Positions 11,301 through 23,800 of a DNA stretch of 64,000 nt are shown in pieces; position 1 is the stretch's first letter, and each line of letters starts with the position of its first letter. The notes below the pieces were generated by a model that ran no database searches, was not told the origin of the DNA, and saw only the letters and a program-made list of their open reading frames with translations. This DNA is from Amphiura filiformis (lineage: Eukaryota; Echinodermata; Ophiuroidea; Amphilepidida; Amphiuridae). The stretch spans positions 98,088,536 to 98,152,535 of the forward strand of contig NC_092628.1 of assembly GCF_039555335.1 (NCBI RefSeq), given 5' to 3'. The position numbers and the translations under genes are program-made.

Positions 11301-12164
11301 TGCGGGCATGATCATTGTTTATGCCCTCAGTTGAATGAACCCCTAATTTAGTCATGAAAATATATGAATGAACCCCTAATGTATAATAATTCAGGCCTTG
11401 TTTGTCATGTTTGTTGTTGTCGGAAGTGTTTTGTTTCAGTCTGCTTGTATCCAAATATTTCTTTTTAAAAGACAGTTCTTGTTCAATCTCAATGTCAGCC
11501 TTATGGAGAGGTGTGTCAATCAGGCTGTCAACCCTGAGTAGGACAATCAGGTGATGTCATGTCAGCTGGATGTGAAGGAAAAGTCAGTAGTTTTCGAGTG
11601 TAAGTGCATGTCAATTAAATTCTGAATTCCTTTAGAAATATATATTACCAACTTGTTAACCACTAGCACAGCAGAGTATCCCATCAGATTCCACCCTTCC
11701 CGGCGGATCTGAACTAGTTTAGAACGGATATCATATGATCTCATCATTTTTTTTTCCTGAAATTCATGTTCAGTTCATTCTGCGGAACTCAGTCCTCAAT
11801 GATAGCTAATATAGTTTCTCGATCATGAGAGATGAATGTACTGCGTGCACTGCGTAACGTCGCAAGTGACACGATAGCGCGATCGATTGTGCACGCACAG
11901 GAAATGCAGCGCTACCCAAAGGTAGACATGTCCACATTGCTTATTATAGAGGGTGACATTCAATCCAAAAAGTTTGGACCACAGTAGCTCACACAGTCAC
12001 AGTCAATGGCTTAACTGTGTAATCCCCCATAGGGCAATACAAAAATGTGAAATTTCGACACCAGAAACTTGACGACGTAGTCTAAAAAGTGCTGGTACTT
12101 TATCCTCGATACAGAAGTCAGCATGCAGTGAAAGTTAGATTTCATAAAATAAAATCGCCTTTGT
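11301..12164. other. Gene-free stretch
   Basis: It has a short direct repeat GAATGAACCCCTAAT around 11334 and 11366. No coding or structural RNA signal was recognised. Confidence 0.3.
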
Positions 12165-12168
12165 TTAA

Positions 12169-13166
12169 AGGGGGGGTAACCCTATTGGTTTTGGATATGG
12201 ATTGTCTTTAAAATTACATAATAATATCAAATATCGCTCCCTTTATGCTGCTTTGTGAAAAAACGAGAGCATTTTCAGCGTAAAAGTGAATAAATAGCCA
12301 AATTTGCAATCCAATACCTTGGTATACGTGAATTGCATTCTGGGTAGGCAAGCAACAACAACCATTTCCGTTCGTATGACGAATTTAATGCTGACATGCT
12401 GTACAATCAATGCCCGGCCCCAGGGTTTGATTTAGAAAATAAAATTTACATGCACAACACTGATTTTTTTCTCAAAATGGGCTGAATAACACAAAATTTT
12501 CCATGCACAGGCAAAATTCTACATGCACAGAGCCAAAGTTACATGCATTTGTGCATGTAAAACCCCTCTAAATCGAACACTGCCCGGCCCGTATTGAACG
12601 AAAAATGTTTGTTTTTTTCATACCGTTTCAGAAAAAAAGGAAACAAAATATATTTCCCCTTGCAATATGTACATTTCAAATGAATATAAAAAAGTTTGGG
12701 TTAAAAATGGAGAGGCAAAAAAACATTCCGTGCGGATTTTGAACCGGTACCTCTCGGTAGAAATATGAAGCGGCGCTAACCGACTGAGCTAATCGCCCGC
12801 TGCCTCCATCGTGGACATTTTATAATTAAATACGGCACACCGTTTAGACGCGTCTCCTCAGCAGTTACTGTGGTTCGCTTTTTTCACAGAATGTGTATGA
12901 CGCGAAACCAAAGTAGCTGTTGAGGAGACTGATATTCGAGCTATTTCGCTCATAATTCCCGCCCAGAAATCCAAAGTATTTACCATTGTTTACAAACCGG
13001 TAGCCTGTAAAAGCCGCTGTGTTTCATGATTTCTCGAAATACATCGACTTGGAGCGTCAAATTTCAGGATAGTAATGAGAAAAATAGTATCTATTATGTG
13101 ATACCAAAACCTCACCAACAATGAAAAAAAATCGGGGGATGATGCTGTCGATCGGGTTACGGACCT
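12169..13166 (-). mobile_element. TTAA-flanked (piggyBac-type) non-autonomous element carrying a tRNA-like segment, 998 bp
   Basis: Imperfect inverted ends AGGGGGGGTAACCC and GGGTTACGGACCT are each bordered by TTAA (12165-12168 and 13167-13170), the piggyBac target. The element at 32481-33192 is a related copy in the opposite orientation, with shared ends and long shared inner blocks. No transposase is visible. This copy is about 280 bp longer. Inside, on the minus strand, is a tRNA-like sequence (see 12728-12800). Confidence 0.8.
12728..12800 (-). other. tRNA-like sequence inside the TTAA element
   Basis: The minus strand reads GATTAGCTCAGTCGGTTAGC, a strong A box, then after a normal gap GGTACCGGTTCAAAATCC, a B box. 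The arms do not form a clean cloverleaf to a matched acceptor, so it is more likely a tRNA-derived (SINE-like) piece than a working tRNA gene. Confidence 0.6.
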
Positions 13167-13683
13167 TTAAAAATGGATCATCGTGGTAAAAAATGATGCA
13201 TTACATGCTTTTTTTGTACAGTAAGTCATTGTAAGGCATTGTCAATGATGGCCGCAGAAAAGTGCAGTTTTTTAAAAACAGACATTTGGTCGCATGTCAT
13301 AAGTTGGGTATGCTGAAAGGGTGGAGGGATTACACTTTTCTGAAAATTGTGATACAAATTTGATTGGCTTTCCGTAACCCCATATCCTACAGCAGTGGTT
13401 GATACCTCATTTTAAGCCTAATTTTATATTCTTTTAGTCTACTGAAGCATATAATTATACATCATTCGGTAAAAAATCACATCAGTTGAAATGAAAAATG
13501 CCAGGGGTGGAGGAGCAGGCGGATGTGGAGCAGGCGGATGCGGGAGTGTGCAATAGGGCCTATGTGAAAATTCACATGTCAGCATGTCAAAACTACTGGT
13601 TACTTTTTTCAAATCTAGGGAGGTTATGATGTATTGACAGCTTTGAATGTTGAATTTGTACAACTAAAACAATTACTGACTAC
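13167..13683. other. Gene-free gap
   Basis: It holds GGTCGCATGTCATAAGTTGG at about 13287-13306, whose reverse complement occurs at about 17102-17121, on the other side of the 2.5 kb element. Nothing else was recognised. Confidence 0.35.
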
Positions 13684-13687
13684 TTAA

Positions 13688-14057
13688 GGTGGTACTACAC
13701 CCCTGATAAATTTTGTGACTAATTTTGCCATTTTCTCAAAAAGTAACTATACACTGGTATTAACAAAAGTTATTTGTATATTATAGGGCAAGGAATCCAA
13801 TCACTTCACTGAAATTTCAGTGATTCAAGACAAGGGGTTCATTATATATGTTTAAGAAATGAGGTACATTCTAGCGATACAAATACCTCTTTTCTTATCA
13901 TAAATAAAGTACCGCTTGTCTTGAGCCACTGAAATTCCAGTGTAGTTACTGGATTCCTTATCCCTATAATATACATAACTTTTGTTACCAGTGTGATAAT
14001 ATTTTTTAAGAAAAATGCAAAAATAGTCACAAATTTATCGAGGTGTGTAGTACCACC
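13688..14057. mobile_element. TTAA-flanked palindromic MITE, copy 1, 370 bp
   Basis: Ends are GGTGGTACTACACCCC and its complement GGTGTGTAGTACCACC, with TTAA on each side (13684-13687, 14058-14061). The arms match over most of their length (AACAAAAGTTAT, GGATTCCTT, CACTGAAATTTCAGTG, the last itself a palindrome). Copy 2 is at 23831-24327. Confidence 0.85.
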
Positions 14058-14250
14058 TTAAAGGGTTATATGTTCCATTTTTTCATTTTTAAAATGAAAT
14101 CCTAGTTGAATTTCAGTATTTTTAGCAATATGCTAATGTACATTTTGTTTCTTGATATTCATTTCCTCAATAATAGAATAACTATCTCGCTAATTACTGG
14201 TAAAAAGGTCATTGACCTTCGCAATGTAATTAACATATGGGCAATTCCAC

Positions 14251-16410
14251 GGTAACTCGTGCTACACTTTATGGCATCCTTTTACATACTTTGTGCTCCA
14301 GCTTTTTAAAATCATTTGATTGGAATCTGTATTTTTGTATTTTAATACCCAACATTCAAGGCTAGATCTTCATAGTATTGCTAAATGAATATATCAACTT
14401 TTGTATGTATGGGACAGCTGCGAAAAACGGTAACTCGTGCTACGAGCAGAGGACATGCTAAAAAATCACTCATTTTTATTTTGATCGTGTCCTAAAACAA
14501 AAAACATTGAAGCCTAATTGATTATATGATAAGAAACTGCTATGCTAAGGTTTATCTTGGTATAACTTAAAAAGTTTTGTCCCTCATAGTTTTACATTGA
14601 CTGGCAAAAAACATGGTAACTCGTGCTACAGTTTGTCCGACCATATACAAAAGGGTTAATGTTCTTTTAAATGTCAAAGTTTCTTGATAAAAATTCCTCA
14701 ATGACTGGTATATGATCAAATAACCCAATCTATGTACATATAACCAAAGTATACTTTGATATAACCATGATAACCCCCAAAATAACCCAATTTATGTACA
14801 AATAACACCAATACAGTGCATGTATCAGCATACAATGTACCACACACATTACATCCCAGCATTACATATGTATACGTACTTAATCCCTTGCTCCATCCTG
14901 TTTGGATATATCATACATTGTAGGGCTTAAATTTCAACAGTTAAATTGAACAGTCATCAATTGATAGATTGATAGGTTATTTCACCCTAAATTAGTTCAC
15001 AAAACTTGTAATGTTTGTGGTTCTTTACAATGATCGGCTCTGTAAGTTTCTTTAAATTTAAAAATTGCTTTCTGAGGTACCGGTATAGTATGTTTGGTCA
15101 TCTTTTGGTTGAGATCATTTCCTGTGATTTCATGCTTGGTGCATTACTGAATACAGTCCGGGAATACAGTTTGCACGATTTCAATCACTTCACCTGGAAA
15201 ATGAGACCCATCATACTCAACATCATGAACAAATTTTGAAATGTGGCTGTGGATTTCCAGTATATATTTCTTGGGCTAGATTGGGGGGGGAGAACTAAAA
15301 ATTTGGTTGCATCATTTTGACCAGGTATTAGTAATGGGATATACTAGAGCATTTTTTTAAGAGAGACTGTACAAGTTTAAGTCTTCGAGCTTCAAAAAAG
15401 GGACTTTATTTTGGTAAAAATTTGGTATATTTACACTATTTTGGCGCATGATCAGGGTGGAACTGGCTCCTTGAACCTTTTCTCTATCTTTGCCTTCCAT
15501 ATTTTTACTTTTATTTTTCTGTCAGAAGGGCACTTTTATCTTTAATTTTGGGCCCCCACACATGTGTGTTTGCCTGGTTGTTTCTTTGTTTGTTTCTTTG
15601 TTCGGCTGCTCGGGCAGAAGCAAATTGATTAATCCACTGTGCAGCTTCAACACAATAATCGATCAACTACATACTTGGTATACTATGCCAGATAGATAGA
15701 TAGGTATGGTGATAGGATATGGTGGCTTGATGTGCTGTATAGTTTTGTGTTATGTTATTTGCATATTTATGAATATTAATGAGCTTATTTGCATATTTTG
15801 CCTACATTTTCATTAATCCACTCTGCAGCTTAAATGCATTAATAACCAATCAACTTCAAACTTGGTTTGGTGATTGGATATTGTGACCTGATGTTTGTCA
15901 TGTTATTTGCATATTTATGAATATTAATGAGCTTATTTGCATATTGCATATCATTTGTATTTACAAAACATTGTTATTTACACACTTTTGAGTGAATGCC
16001 ACCTTAATTACGAACCACGTAATTCTAGTTTGCCAGGGGGAAGTCTGCCCCACCTGCCCCCCCCCACTGGCTACACTACTACTAGAAAGTTGTTACCATG
16101 GTTACATAAATGCATATTCATGAGGTTGGGAGATACCTCTATTGCTGCCAAGTGGTATTTTGCATTACCTTTGCTGGTACAGGGGGAAGTGGGCTATGGT
16201 AACTCGTGCTACATCGGTAACTCGTGCTACTGGTAACTCGTGCTACAGTTTTTAAGGGTCATTATTATGTGGTGGATAGTGTTTTGTATTTCAATTTCTT
16301 ATTTTTATTCAAGGTACTACTAGTAGAAGGAAAATAATAAGTGGCATCAATTAAATTGCCAACATTTTGTAAAAAAAATTAAAAATGCATCTCTCGGTAA
16401 CTCGTGCTAC
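14251..16410 (+). repeat. Seven exact copies of GGTAACTCGTGCTAC
   Basis: Copies start at 14251, 14429, 14615, 16198, 16216, 16232 and 16396, all on the plus strand. Three lie within 400 bp of the left end of the host element and four within 580 bp of the right end. Spacing is irregular, apart from a tight run of three at 16198-16246. The flanking sequence is not conserved, so only the 15-mer has been kept. Confidence 0.9.
15540..15950 (+). repeat. Dispersed repeat, copy B, with a doubled tail
   Basis: It is the fuller copy of the repeat at 1-250. The tail GTTATTTGCATATTTATGAA followed by TATTAATGAGC appears twice, at about 15754-15800 and 15902-15946, with the preceding AATCCACT..GCAGCTT block also repeated. 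Both tails hold ATTTGCAT octamers. It lies inside the 2.5 kb element. Confidence 0.65.
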
Positions 16411-16772
16411 ACCATATTTAGTGTTATGAAAACACTATGAAAGGAAAAAATTAGCGGGGGGTTATTTAAAATGTGATGGATATTTCTTGAAGACCATATT
16501 TCATAGATATAAAATGTATCAAATTAAAAAGAAAAGTGCCCCTGTTTAATAAAATAGGCCCACTAAGAAAATATCTAAGTTGAACAGGATTTTTCCCACT
16601 AAAAATACACTCTCCGAAGAAATTGGTTTTTTAAACAAAATGTTAGAAAAATGCAGAAAAAAGTTTAGAACTTGAACATTACATCTGTTTGGAATAATAT
16701 GAAAGTTAAAAGAAATACATAGAGGCAATTTTATTTTTTTGAGTCATGTCCACTTTTGCTTGGAATTGCCCA

Positions 16773-17882
16773 TATGTACAATTATTTTAAATAGTTCATT
16801 TGAAGCATTATTGTATTGAGAACATATCCTCCAAATCTGATGATATTCTTGCATAAAATAAAAATTTTACAGTCATTTTTGTAATTGAGGTCCGATTTGA
16901 GAAAAACACATTTGAAAATTGAGATTTACATAGACGCCTGTGTATTAATTAATTAGTAATCAAGCATTATCTCAAAAATTAAACAGGTGTTAAGGTTAAA
17001 AATGGTGTTAATTATTAGAGATTGTCAACATGTATACAACATATCAAAAAATACATTTTTTGTCATTTTTGACCATGTACATGTACGGTAATGGAATTTG
17101 TACCCAACTTATGACATGCGACCATTTGCCCATAACTTCGCTAGTTTTTGACCTACAGACATGGTTGACCCCTCATTTTTTAAGTTAAATAATCACCTTT
17201 TTAAACAAAATAATTTCCATGTGAAATATCCTACTTGAAAATTTTGTGAACATGCCTACCAAAGCATGTGTGGTAGGCGTTGTACGCCGGCGCAATTGTC
17301 ATTGCTTGCCTATTCATTGATCACTCATGATCGAGAAAACTATTATTTTAGCTATAATAGTCTTGCCAGCAAGACTTCAGTCTTTATCATAAATATAATG
17401 ACATCTAACGGACCATACAGGCTATGGTTACAGTTACTGGAACTACAATGATAGTCAGTCACTTATCTTTTGGTCGTTATATGACTATCATTTGAGGACT
17501 GAGTTCTTAATACCATACATCTTCCGAGGTGCAGTTTCAGACAATAGCTTGGGATTATTGGGGCAGAGGTTATCTTTTGAATTCTTTCATGACTACTGAA
17601 GCATAGTCAAGCCTGTCAAGGACACTCGGCATGAATTGAAAGACCATGTCACTCGCCACAAAAGAATGTCAACAAAGGTCACCCGACACCAATTCGTGTT
17701 AAAAATTGCCGTGATAGTACAGCGAATCCTCTCGTTTTTTAACAGCTACGCATCGCGATTTTGTTCGAGATGGCCGAGCGACTCGGGCTAAGCATACCAT
17801 GACTATCATATGAGATACATGTACCACAGCGTTTCTATATTCTACACATTATTACGATTTGTGCATGCTCTAGTACCCCATA
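16773..17882. other. Gene-free stretch
   Basis: AT-rich, with a short piece shared inverted with about 13287. No gene recognised. Confidence 0.3.
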
Positions 17883-19134
17883 TGGGCTGTTTCACAATCA
17901 AGGTACACAAGTGGGTTTCACGTGGGTGCAAAATCAGAGTATCTTAATGTGATTGTTTTAAATGTTAAAATGGTTTAAATATATCAAATTTTCAAGTTCT
18001 AACAATTATTTAGCCAATTAACAACTATTTTTTTTTTTTTTTTTATTTTTTAATTGGCTATATGAAGGAAAATGGCCAAATACCAAAGATTACAAACAGC
18101 ATTACAATGATTTGATACTGCCTTTTTTCAACTCCAAAGTTGTCTAATATTATTGCTGACATATATAGCTTTCAAATGATATACAGATTGTATATTATGT
18201 AAACATCAATTTTTCGCAGAATCATGTTAACTGATGGAAATGGTTCAAATATTGAATTTGACTAAGAGAAGTTACTTGCAAGTTTACCAAAACAAGTAAA
18301 ATCTACACATATATGTATTTACATGAAGCAGTGGGTTAGTATCTTGTCTCATGTCAAGTTTGGCGGTCATACTACTTAGCGTTTTTGAGATATGAAGGTA
18401 AATGTGTCAAAAAATGTCCCCTCCTTTACATAGTTTTTGTTGACTATTTGGAGCATAAAATCAAAATAATAACATTGACCAAGTGGATTTTGCTATTTTT
18501 ATGTGTGCCTGTATCCAACCCATCTTCCTAGGTTCACTTTTCTTTAGTTCAAACGAAGACAATCCTATTATTTGAATAAAATGCAAAAACCATTGATTGT
18601 AAAGGAGGGGACACATTTTTTTTTGACAGGTTGAAATCTTAAAATTGGAATTGCAAATTATTTCTCCAAAAATCACACTTAATTATCATCAGCAGTTCCT
18701 ATTATTAAATTTAACTACTTTTCACCACTCTATCAGTATTATTTTGGAGATTTTTGACAAATCTTTATTTGGGTGGCATTTTTTCTGTAATTCAAATATG
18801 CAAATGATTTTTATTTCAAAACTTAGGTGCATATAACTACATTTAGAAATGTCACCCAGTAGTAAATTTAGAATTCCTTTACTATATAAATTACAGCTTT
18901 CAAAATGTGCTTTTTGAAGATGAAACATCAAAATGTCAAAAAAAGTGAACTTTTCACCATATAATAAAAAAACTAAGGCATTTATGTGATTTCGTTTATG
19001 TGTGATTTTAAGGGGAGTAGACATACTTCATTTATAAATTAAAAGAAATCCTTCAGCTTCTTTCATTAAGCAGCAGGATGCTAAAATAAGAAACATGGAT
19101 TTTGAAAAATGTACCCTGATTGTGAAACAGCCCA
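17883..19134. mobile_element. TA-flanked TIR element, 1.25 kb
   Basis: The left end TGGGCTGTTTCACAATCA and right end TGATTGTGAAACAGCCCA are exact complements, with TA outside (17881-17882, 19135-19136). A further inverted pair, GTCCCCTCCTTTAC at about 18416 and GTAAAGGAGGGGAC at about 18599, marks a probable nested element at about 18405-18622. No transposase frame is seen. Confidence 0.8.
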
Positions 19135-20742
19135 TATGATGTTTCTATTACAAGAAAAAATTTGTTTTCAGGTAAAACCAGTCCAGGGTTTTGTTTCCAG
19201 TATACTCACTCGAAAAGCAGTACACTAATTAGAGGGGCCTTGCAGCTTGCTGTGGATATCTTTTACTGCATTTTTAATGTAAAAAATTTGAAAGCCAATA
19301 TGTCATGATGTAAAAATTGAGATATATTTAATTTTGAGCATGACAATTATACTTATATATAGGTATAAAGGAACATGTTTAGCGCATTTAGTTAAGTTCC
19401 AGGTGCACATCCTATAACACAATGTAAACTTTCTTTATCTGTGTCAATAATAGAATATTGATTTCAACGGAGTATTGAGCTGTATGGAAAAAAATATTTA
19501 TAATACAGGGTGTTGACACTGCCCCGTACCCCTATGACGCTACGGTAGGCCTACTACTGCAATGATGACATTTTAAAGAAAATTTTTCACATTACTGACC
19601 TGCACAAATCGCTAATTGTGTATTTCCCATAGACATCCAAAATGGCTTAAGCGAGTCCTAAATATACATAGGCACGGCGTATATAGGACTGGCAAGCGAG
19701 TCTACATGTAGCTGTGTATATAAATTTGTTTAATGTGCATTCTTATACATCATTGACATACAAGTATGTAGCCGGGCTATAATCCTTTACAAGTTGTGCC
19801 CTCTAGGTTCCAAAATCCTGGCTACGCCACTGGCACCTGCTACAACTTGAGAACAAGTCCTCAAACGTTCGAAATGTGTAGTTACTCCAACTAGGTTCTG
19901 ATTGGCATCAGCACCTCATTCGCCGATCAATCGGAGATTTACTTTAAATTATGTGTACTGCTAACACTAACAGTTACAGTGCAGCACATATTATTTTGCA
20001 CAAGGTCCTATGCACATGCTTAATAGGGATGTCACAGTGGCTGCACAATTATTCTGCCACACTGGGCATGCAAGCATAACAGTAAATTGAAGAGCACGCG
20101 CATCAAAGCTGTTCAATTTTGGCAAACATCCATGTTGAAAAATTTATTTCCTCATAATTTCATAAAACATGTGCTATTTATCCCAATTGATTGAATTTTT
20201 AATATGGTGTGTGAAACATTTCTGTGACTACCATTGGGTCTTTTAAAAATAAATATTGCTTCGTTTAAGAGCTACCTGTTTTTATGAATTGTTGAAGATC
20301 CCTCATAAATCAATAAATATGTTTTTTTGAAAGAAAACAAACAAATCATAACGTGGGCGGGGGACGCTAAACTCAGAATTGAGTTTCAAGGGCCTTATGG
20401 AATGATGTGGGGCTGTAGTGATCAGCAACATTCTGTGAGGCTTGTGTTGTGGATTAGCATCTACATGTAGGCATTGTGCCTGTGCATAGCGCAGTGAGCA
20501 CACTATAAATCATCACTTTTTCTTTCTTTTTTTTACTCCAAATTTGACCTTCTTAGTTACCAATGACAAACATCCTGCACACTTTTGGGAATATTTGTTT
20601 TTAAAGAAATAATCAAGTGTGATGTGAACCTGTACATATATTTGATACCATGAACTATTTGTATTGAACTTTGAACATGTTCTTTCTAAATTTGTTACCC
20701 TGATATTTTAGTATCTGCATGTAGAATTGACATTACCACATC
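19135..20742. other. Gene-free stretch upstream of the PM20D2-like gene
   Basis: The last 150 bp (from about 20590) are shared, inverted, with the flank of the exon at 1074-1214 and may contain the promoter or 5' UTR. TTTTAG at about 20707-20712 could be a 3' splice site for a 5' UTR exon. The rest is AT-rich with no recognised feature. Confidence 0.35.
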
Positions 20743-20883
20743 ATGGGGTCAGCAGCAGATTGGAATTCCATCCGAGAGAAGGTGATTGCCAGAGTAGACA
20801 GCAGTGCAGAAGATCTAAACAAGATTAGTCAGGAAATATGGTCCAATCCAGAACTCAACTTTGAAGAACACCATGCACATAAA
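20743..20883 (+). CDS. PM20D2: PM20D2-like exon 1
   Basis: It codes residues 1-47, [13 protein letters not shown]... to HHAHK. ATG at 20743 follows ACATC, with no earlier in-frame start consistent with the family. The donor is GTAGGT right after the AAA codon, phase 0, so HHAHK joins ILTDYL of exon 2. A near-identical copy is at 1074-1214. Confidence 0.88.
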
Positions 20884-23800
20884 GTAGGTAGCTACAGCCT
20901 GTTATGCCGAAGATTCCCATGTCGAAGTTTTAACCTTGTATTGAATGAAATAATTTTGTTATGTAAAATCTATTAACCCTAAACCTAGCCCTAACCCTAA
21001 CTAACCTAATTTCATACTGGTATGTTATATAGCTAACCTTATTTTTTTGACATAAATTTAGCAATCCTTTGCTTTGACAAAGGGAAAGGTAACCTTCCCG
21101 GGAGGTGGGCACCATACATGCCGGTTGCCGGCCAAGTAGATAGTTGGCTCTAAATTTAAGTCAGAGTTGTAGATGAGGTGACCATGACTTCATACCAAAC
21201 AGTTGGTTGGTTGGTAAATTGTCCATGCCCAGCAATATGAGCCCATGTCATGTTTTGTTGATGATCCAGGCTTAATAAACTGGTGCCAAAACATAGGGAA
21301 ACATACATGTATGCTTGTGTCATATGTGATGCGATCAAGCAAAATGAGTCTGATGTCGATCAAAATCAAAATTCAGTTATCAATATCATTATATGAGGCA
21401 TGCTCAGAGGTTTATTTTGCTGAAACCCCATCATAATTAGACTTACGGTTCCAGAGATATGGCCATTTTTTAGTGTTGCTCAGAGCAATAAAATAGAAAA
21501 ATAATATTCCCAACATCTGACTCATTTAGGGGAGCATGTGTGGCCGAGTGGATAAGGCGCCCAACTCATAATCCATAGGTTGCGAGTTCGAGCCCCGCTG
21601 GTGCCAACGTGTTGTGTCCTTGGGCAAGGCACTTTATCCTCATTGCCTACTGGGGGATGGGGTGGGGCTGGATTGGATGTTTGTATAGTTGCTTGTTTCA
21701 ATGTTGCAATATTGGCGCTGATTAAGCTGCTGCCTGCAAATTGCATTGTGTCTGTTTAAGTGTGTTTAATGTACAATTCTAGCAATTTGACCTGCGGGTC
21801 ACCATTAGAGTTTGAAATAAAACCTTCCTTTTTTTTTCATTTTGCCTGATCGCATAACATATAGTCATGTATACACTATTTATACCTCAAGCATGTCAAT
21901 AGACCCATTTGAGTGATAGTCAAAAGTTGCAGGTTAGGTGCTGTAATGTATATAAATCTTGAGAAATTGATCATAAGACCAATGAAGTGGATCTCTAAGA
22001 ATTACATGTTCATGAAATCAGTGACACTTTTTATCAAATTGTATGATTTGGAGAGTGCATGATATTTGTAAAGGAGCTTTAATGTGATTTAATTAAAATA
22101 AAAAGCTAAATAAAATGAAGTCTTGCATCCCAATATGCTTGTTTAGAAAAAAATGATAAGTTAAAAGAAAAATAGCCAAAGGTTAAGTTACAGTGTATTT
22201 AGTGCAGATCTTTTTGTGTGTGTAGTTTAGGCAGACTTTTCTCTTTTTGTAACATTCAAGTCCTGTGAATTCTGATGGCTGTTTGAAAATGTCATCCATT
22301 AGAATCAAAAATTTAAAACTTTCCTTAAAACAATGTCGCAATCCTCAATTTATATGTAACCATCTACACTTGATTTTGTACATTTCAGATTTTGACAGAC
22401 TATTTGGTAAAAGAAGGCTTCAAAGTTGAGAAAAAATTCATCATAGACACTGGGTTCCGTGCAACATATGGATCAGATGGTGGTGTGAATGTGTGTGTGA
22501 TCTGTGAGTATGACGCCCTCCCTGATATCGGTCATGCATGTGGACACAATCTCATTGCAGAGTGTGGAATAGGTGCAGGGATTGCAATTAAGGCTGGGCT
22601 TGAAATTCTAGGAGAACAAGCAGGAAAGGTGAGAATGATGACAGAAATTTAGTACTTCAGTTACTGGTGGTGGCTTTTGACTAATAAAACAAATTCATAC
22701 ACTCTTAGATAGCGAGAACCAATCAGAACAAGCGTTAGAAAAATCCAAACCATGCATTGATTGTGTCTAATTGCACTCTGCGTACTACGTGCAGTGCTTT
22801 CGCGCGCGTTTGCGTCTCGTAGGCTTGATTCATTTTCCGGGCGGGTTGATGCATTTATATTTGGTTCTATTTTCCAATATTTTTAGTGATAATTTTGTTA
22901 TAAAAACAGCTAATATCACGTGTTATTTTCTTCTCGTGTATGAAATAGATTAATGAACTTGTATTACTTGTTGCTTGAGAAATTAGACAAAATAATGCAC
23001 TTGCGCTGATGTTGATGCGTCTAATGCCCTCCCCCCTTTGGGGCTCGTGCATTATACGCATCAACATCAGCGCGCATGCATTATTTTGTCTAATTTCTCT
23101 TCCAACAAGTAATACGCGTTCATTAACCTATTATTATGGACTGATGCTCTAGTGTTGGTTTTTGACCAAACAAAGTAATAATAATGGGTCTTTCTGGGCC
23201 ATAATGATCCAATAAGTTGGTCACTGATATCACTAACCACTGGAGTTAAAATGGCAGAATAATGAACATGTGTATGTCATGACAACACAGCGGTACACGC
23301 TTTGTGCAATTAGTCTAGACTAGAGTCTGAAGTTTACCGTTTTCTAAAATCCATTTTGCGTGTTGTAATCCGTGTTGTAAAATTTGTAAATCCGTGTCAT
23401 GAATAAAGCTTAAAATGTATAAACAAAGTGTTCCAATATCGCGATCAATATGCTCTGATTGGAATATTCTCACGATAATAGGCCGACTATTACGATGTTG
23501 GGAGGGATATATGGGGTTCATGCCTTGGTAATATACCTTTATTTCGGTATTATTAAACGGTATTTTTATCATAAAAATTGACATACACAACTCATGATTG
23601 TTTTTAACATTAATTTCTCTTATCTTTGAACAATTTTTGTCACATCATAATAAAATGTCATTTTCCGTGTTGTACCTCCGATTCCGTGATTTTCTTCTGT
23701 TTTCCGTAAAACGGAAAACTTGGGACTCTAGTCTAGACCCTTTGCCTATATGGGTACTGTAGAGAGAGAAGGTAAAACAGACACATAATTTGATGTGAGG

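Larger units (their letters stand above)
14238..16772. mobile_element. TA-flanked TIR element with seven subterminal 15-mers, 2.5 kb
   Basis: It starts TGGGCAATTCCA and ends TGGAATTGCCCA, with TA on both sides (14236-14237 and 16773-16774), a Tc1/mariner-like layout. No transposase frame is visible. Seven exact copies of GGTAACTCGTGCTAC lie in the outer parts, and a dispersed repeat (15540-15950) sits in the middle. The element at 17883-19134 has similar ends (TGGGC...), so both may belong to related families. Confidence 0.7.

Noticed and set aside
14251-16410. Repeated 15-mers as a CRISPR-like array
   Set aside because: Irregular spacing over 2 kb in animal-type DNA and inside a transposon. 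No repeat-spacer pattern.
20970-21008. Short CCCTAA-like run resembling telomere repeat
   Set aside because: Only three or four degenerate units inside an intron. Too short to call an interstitial telomere.
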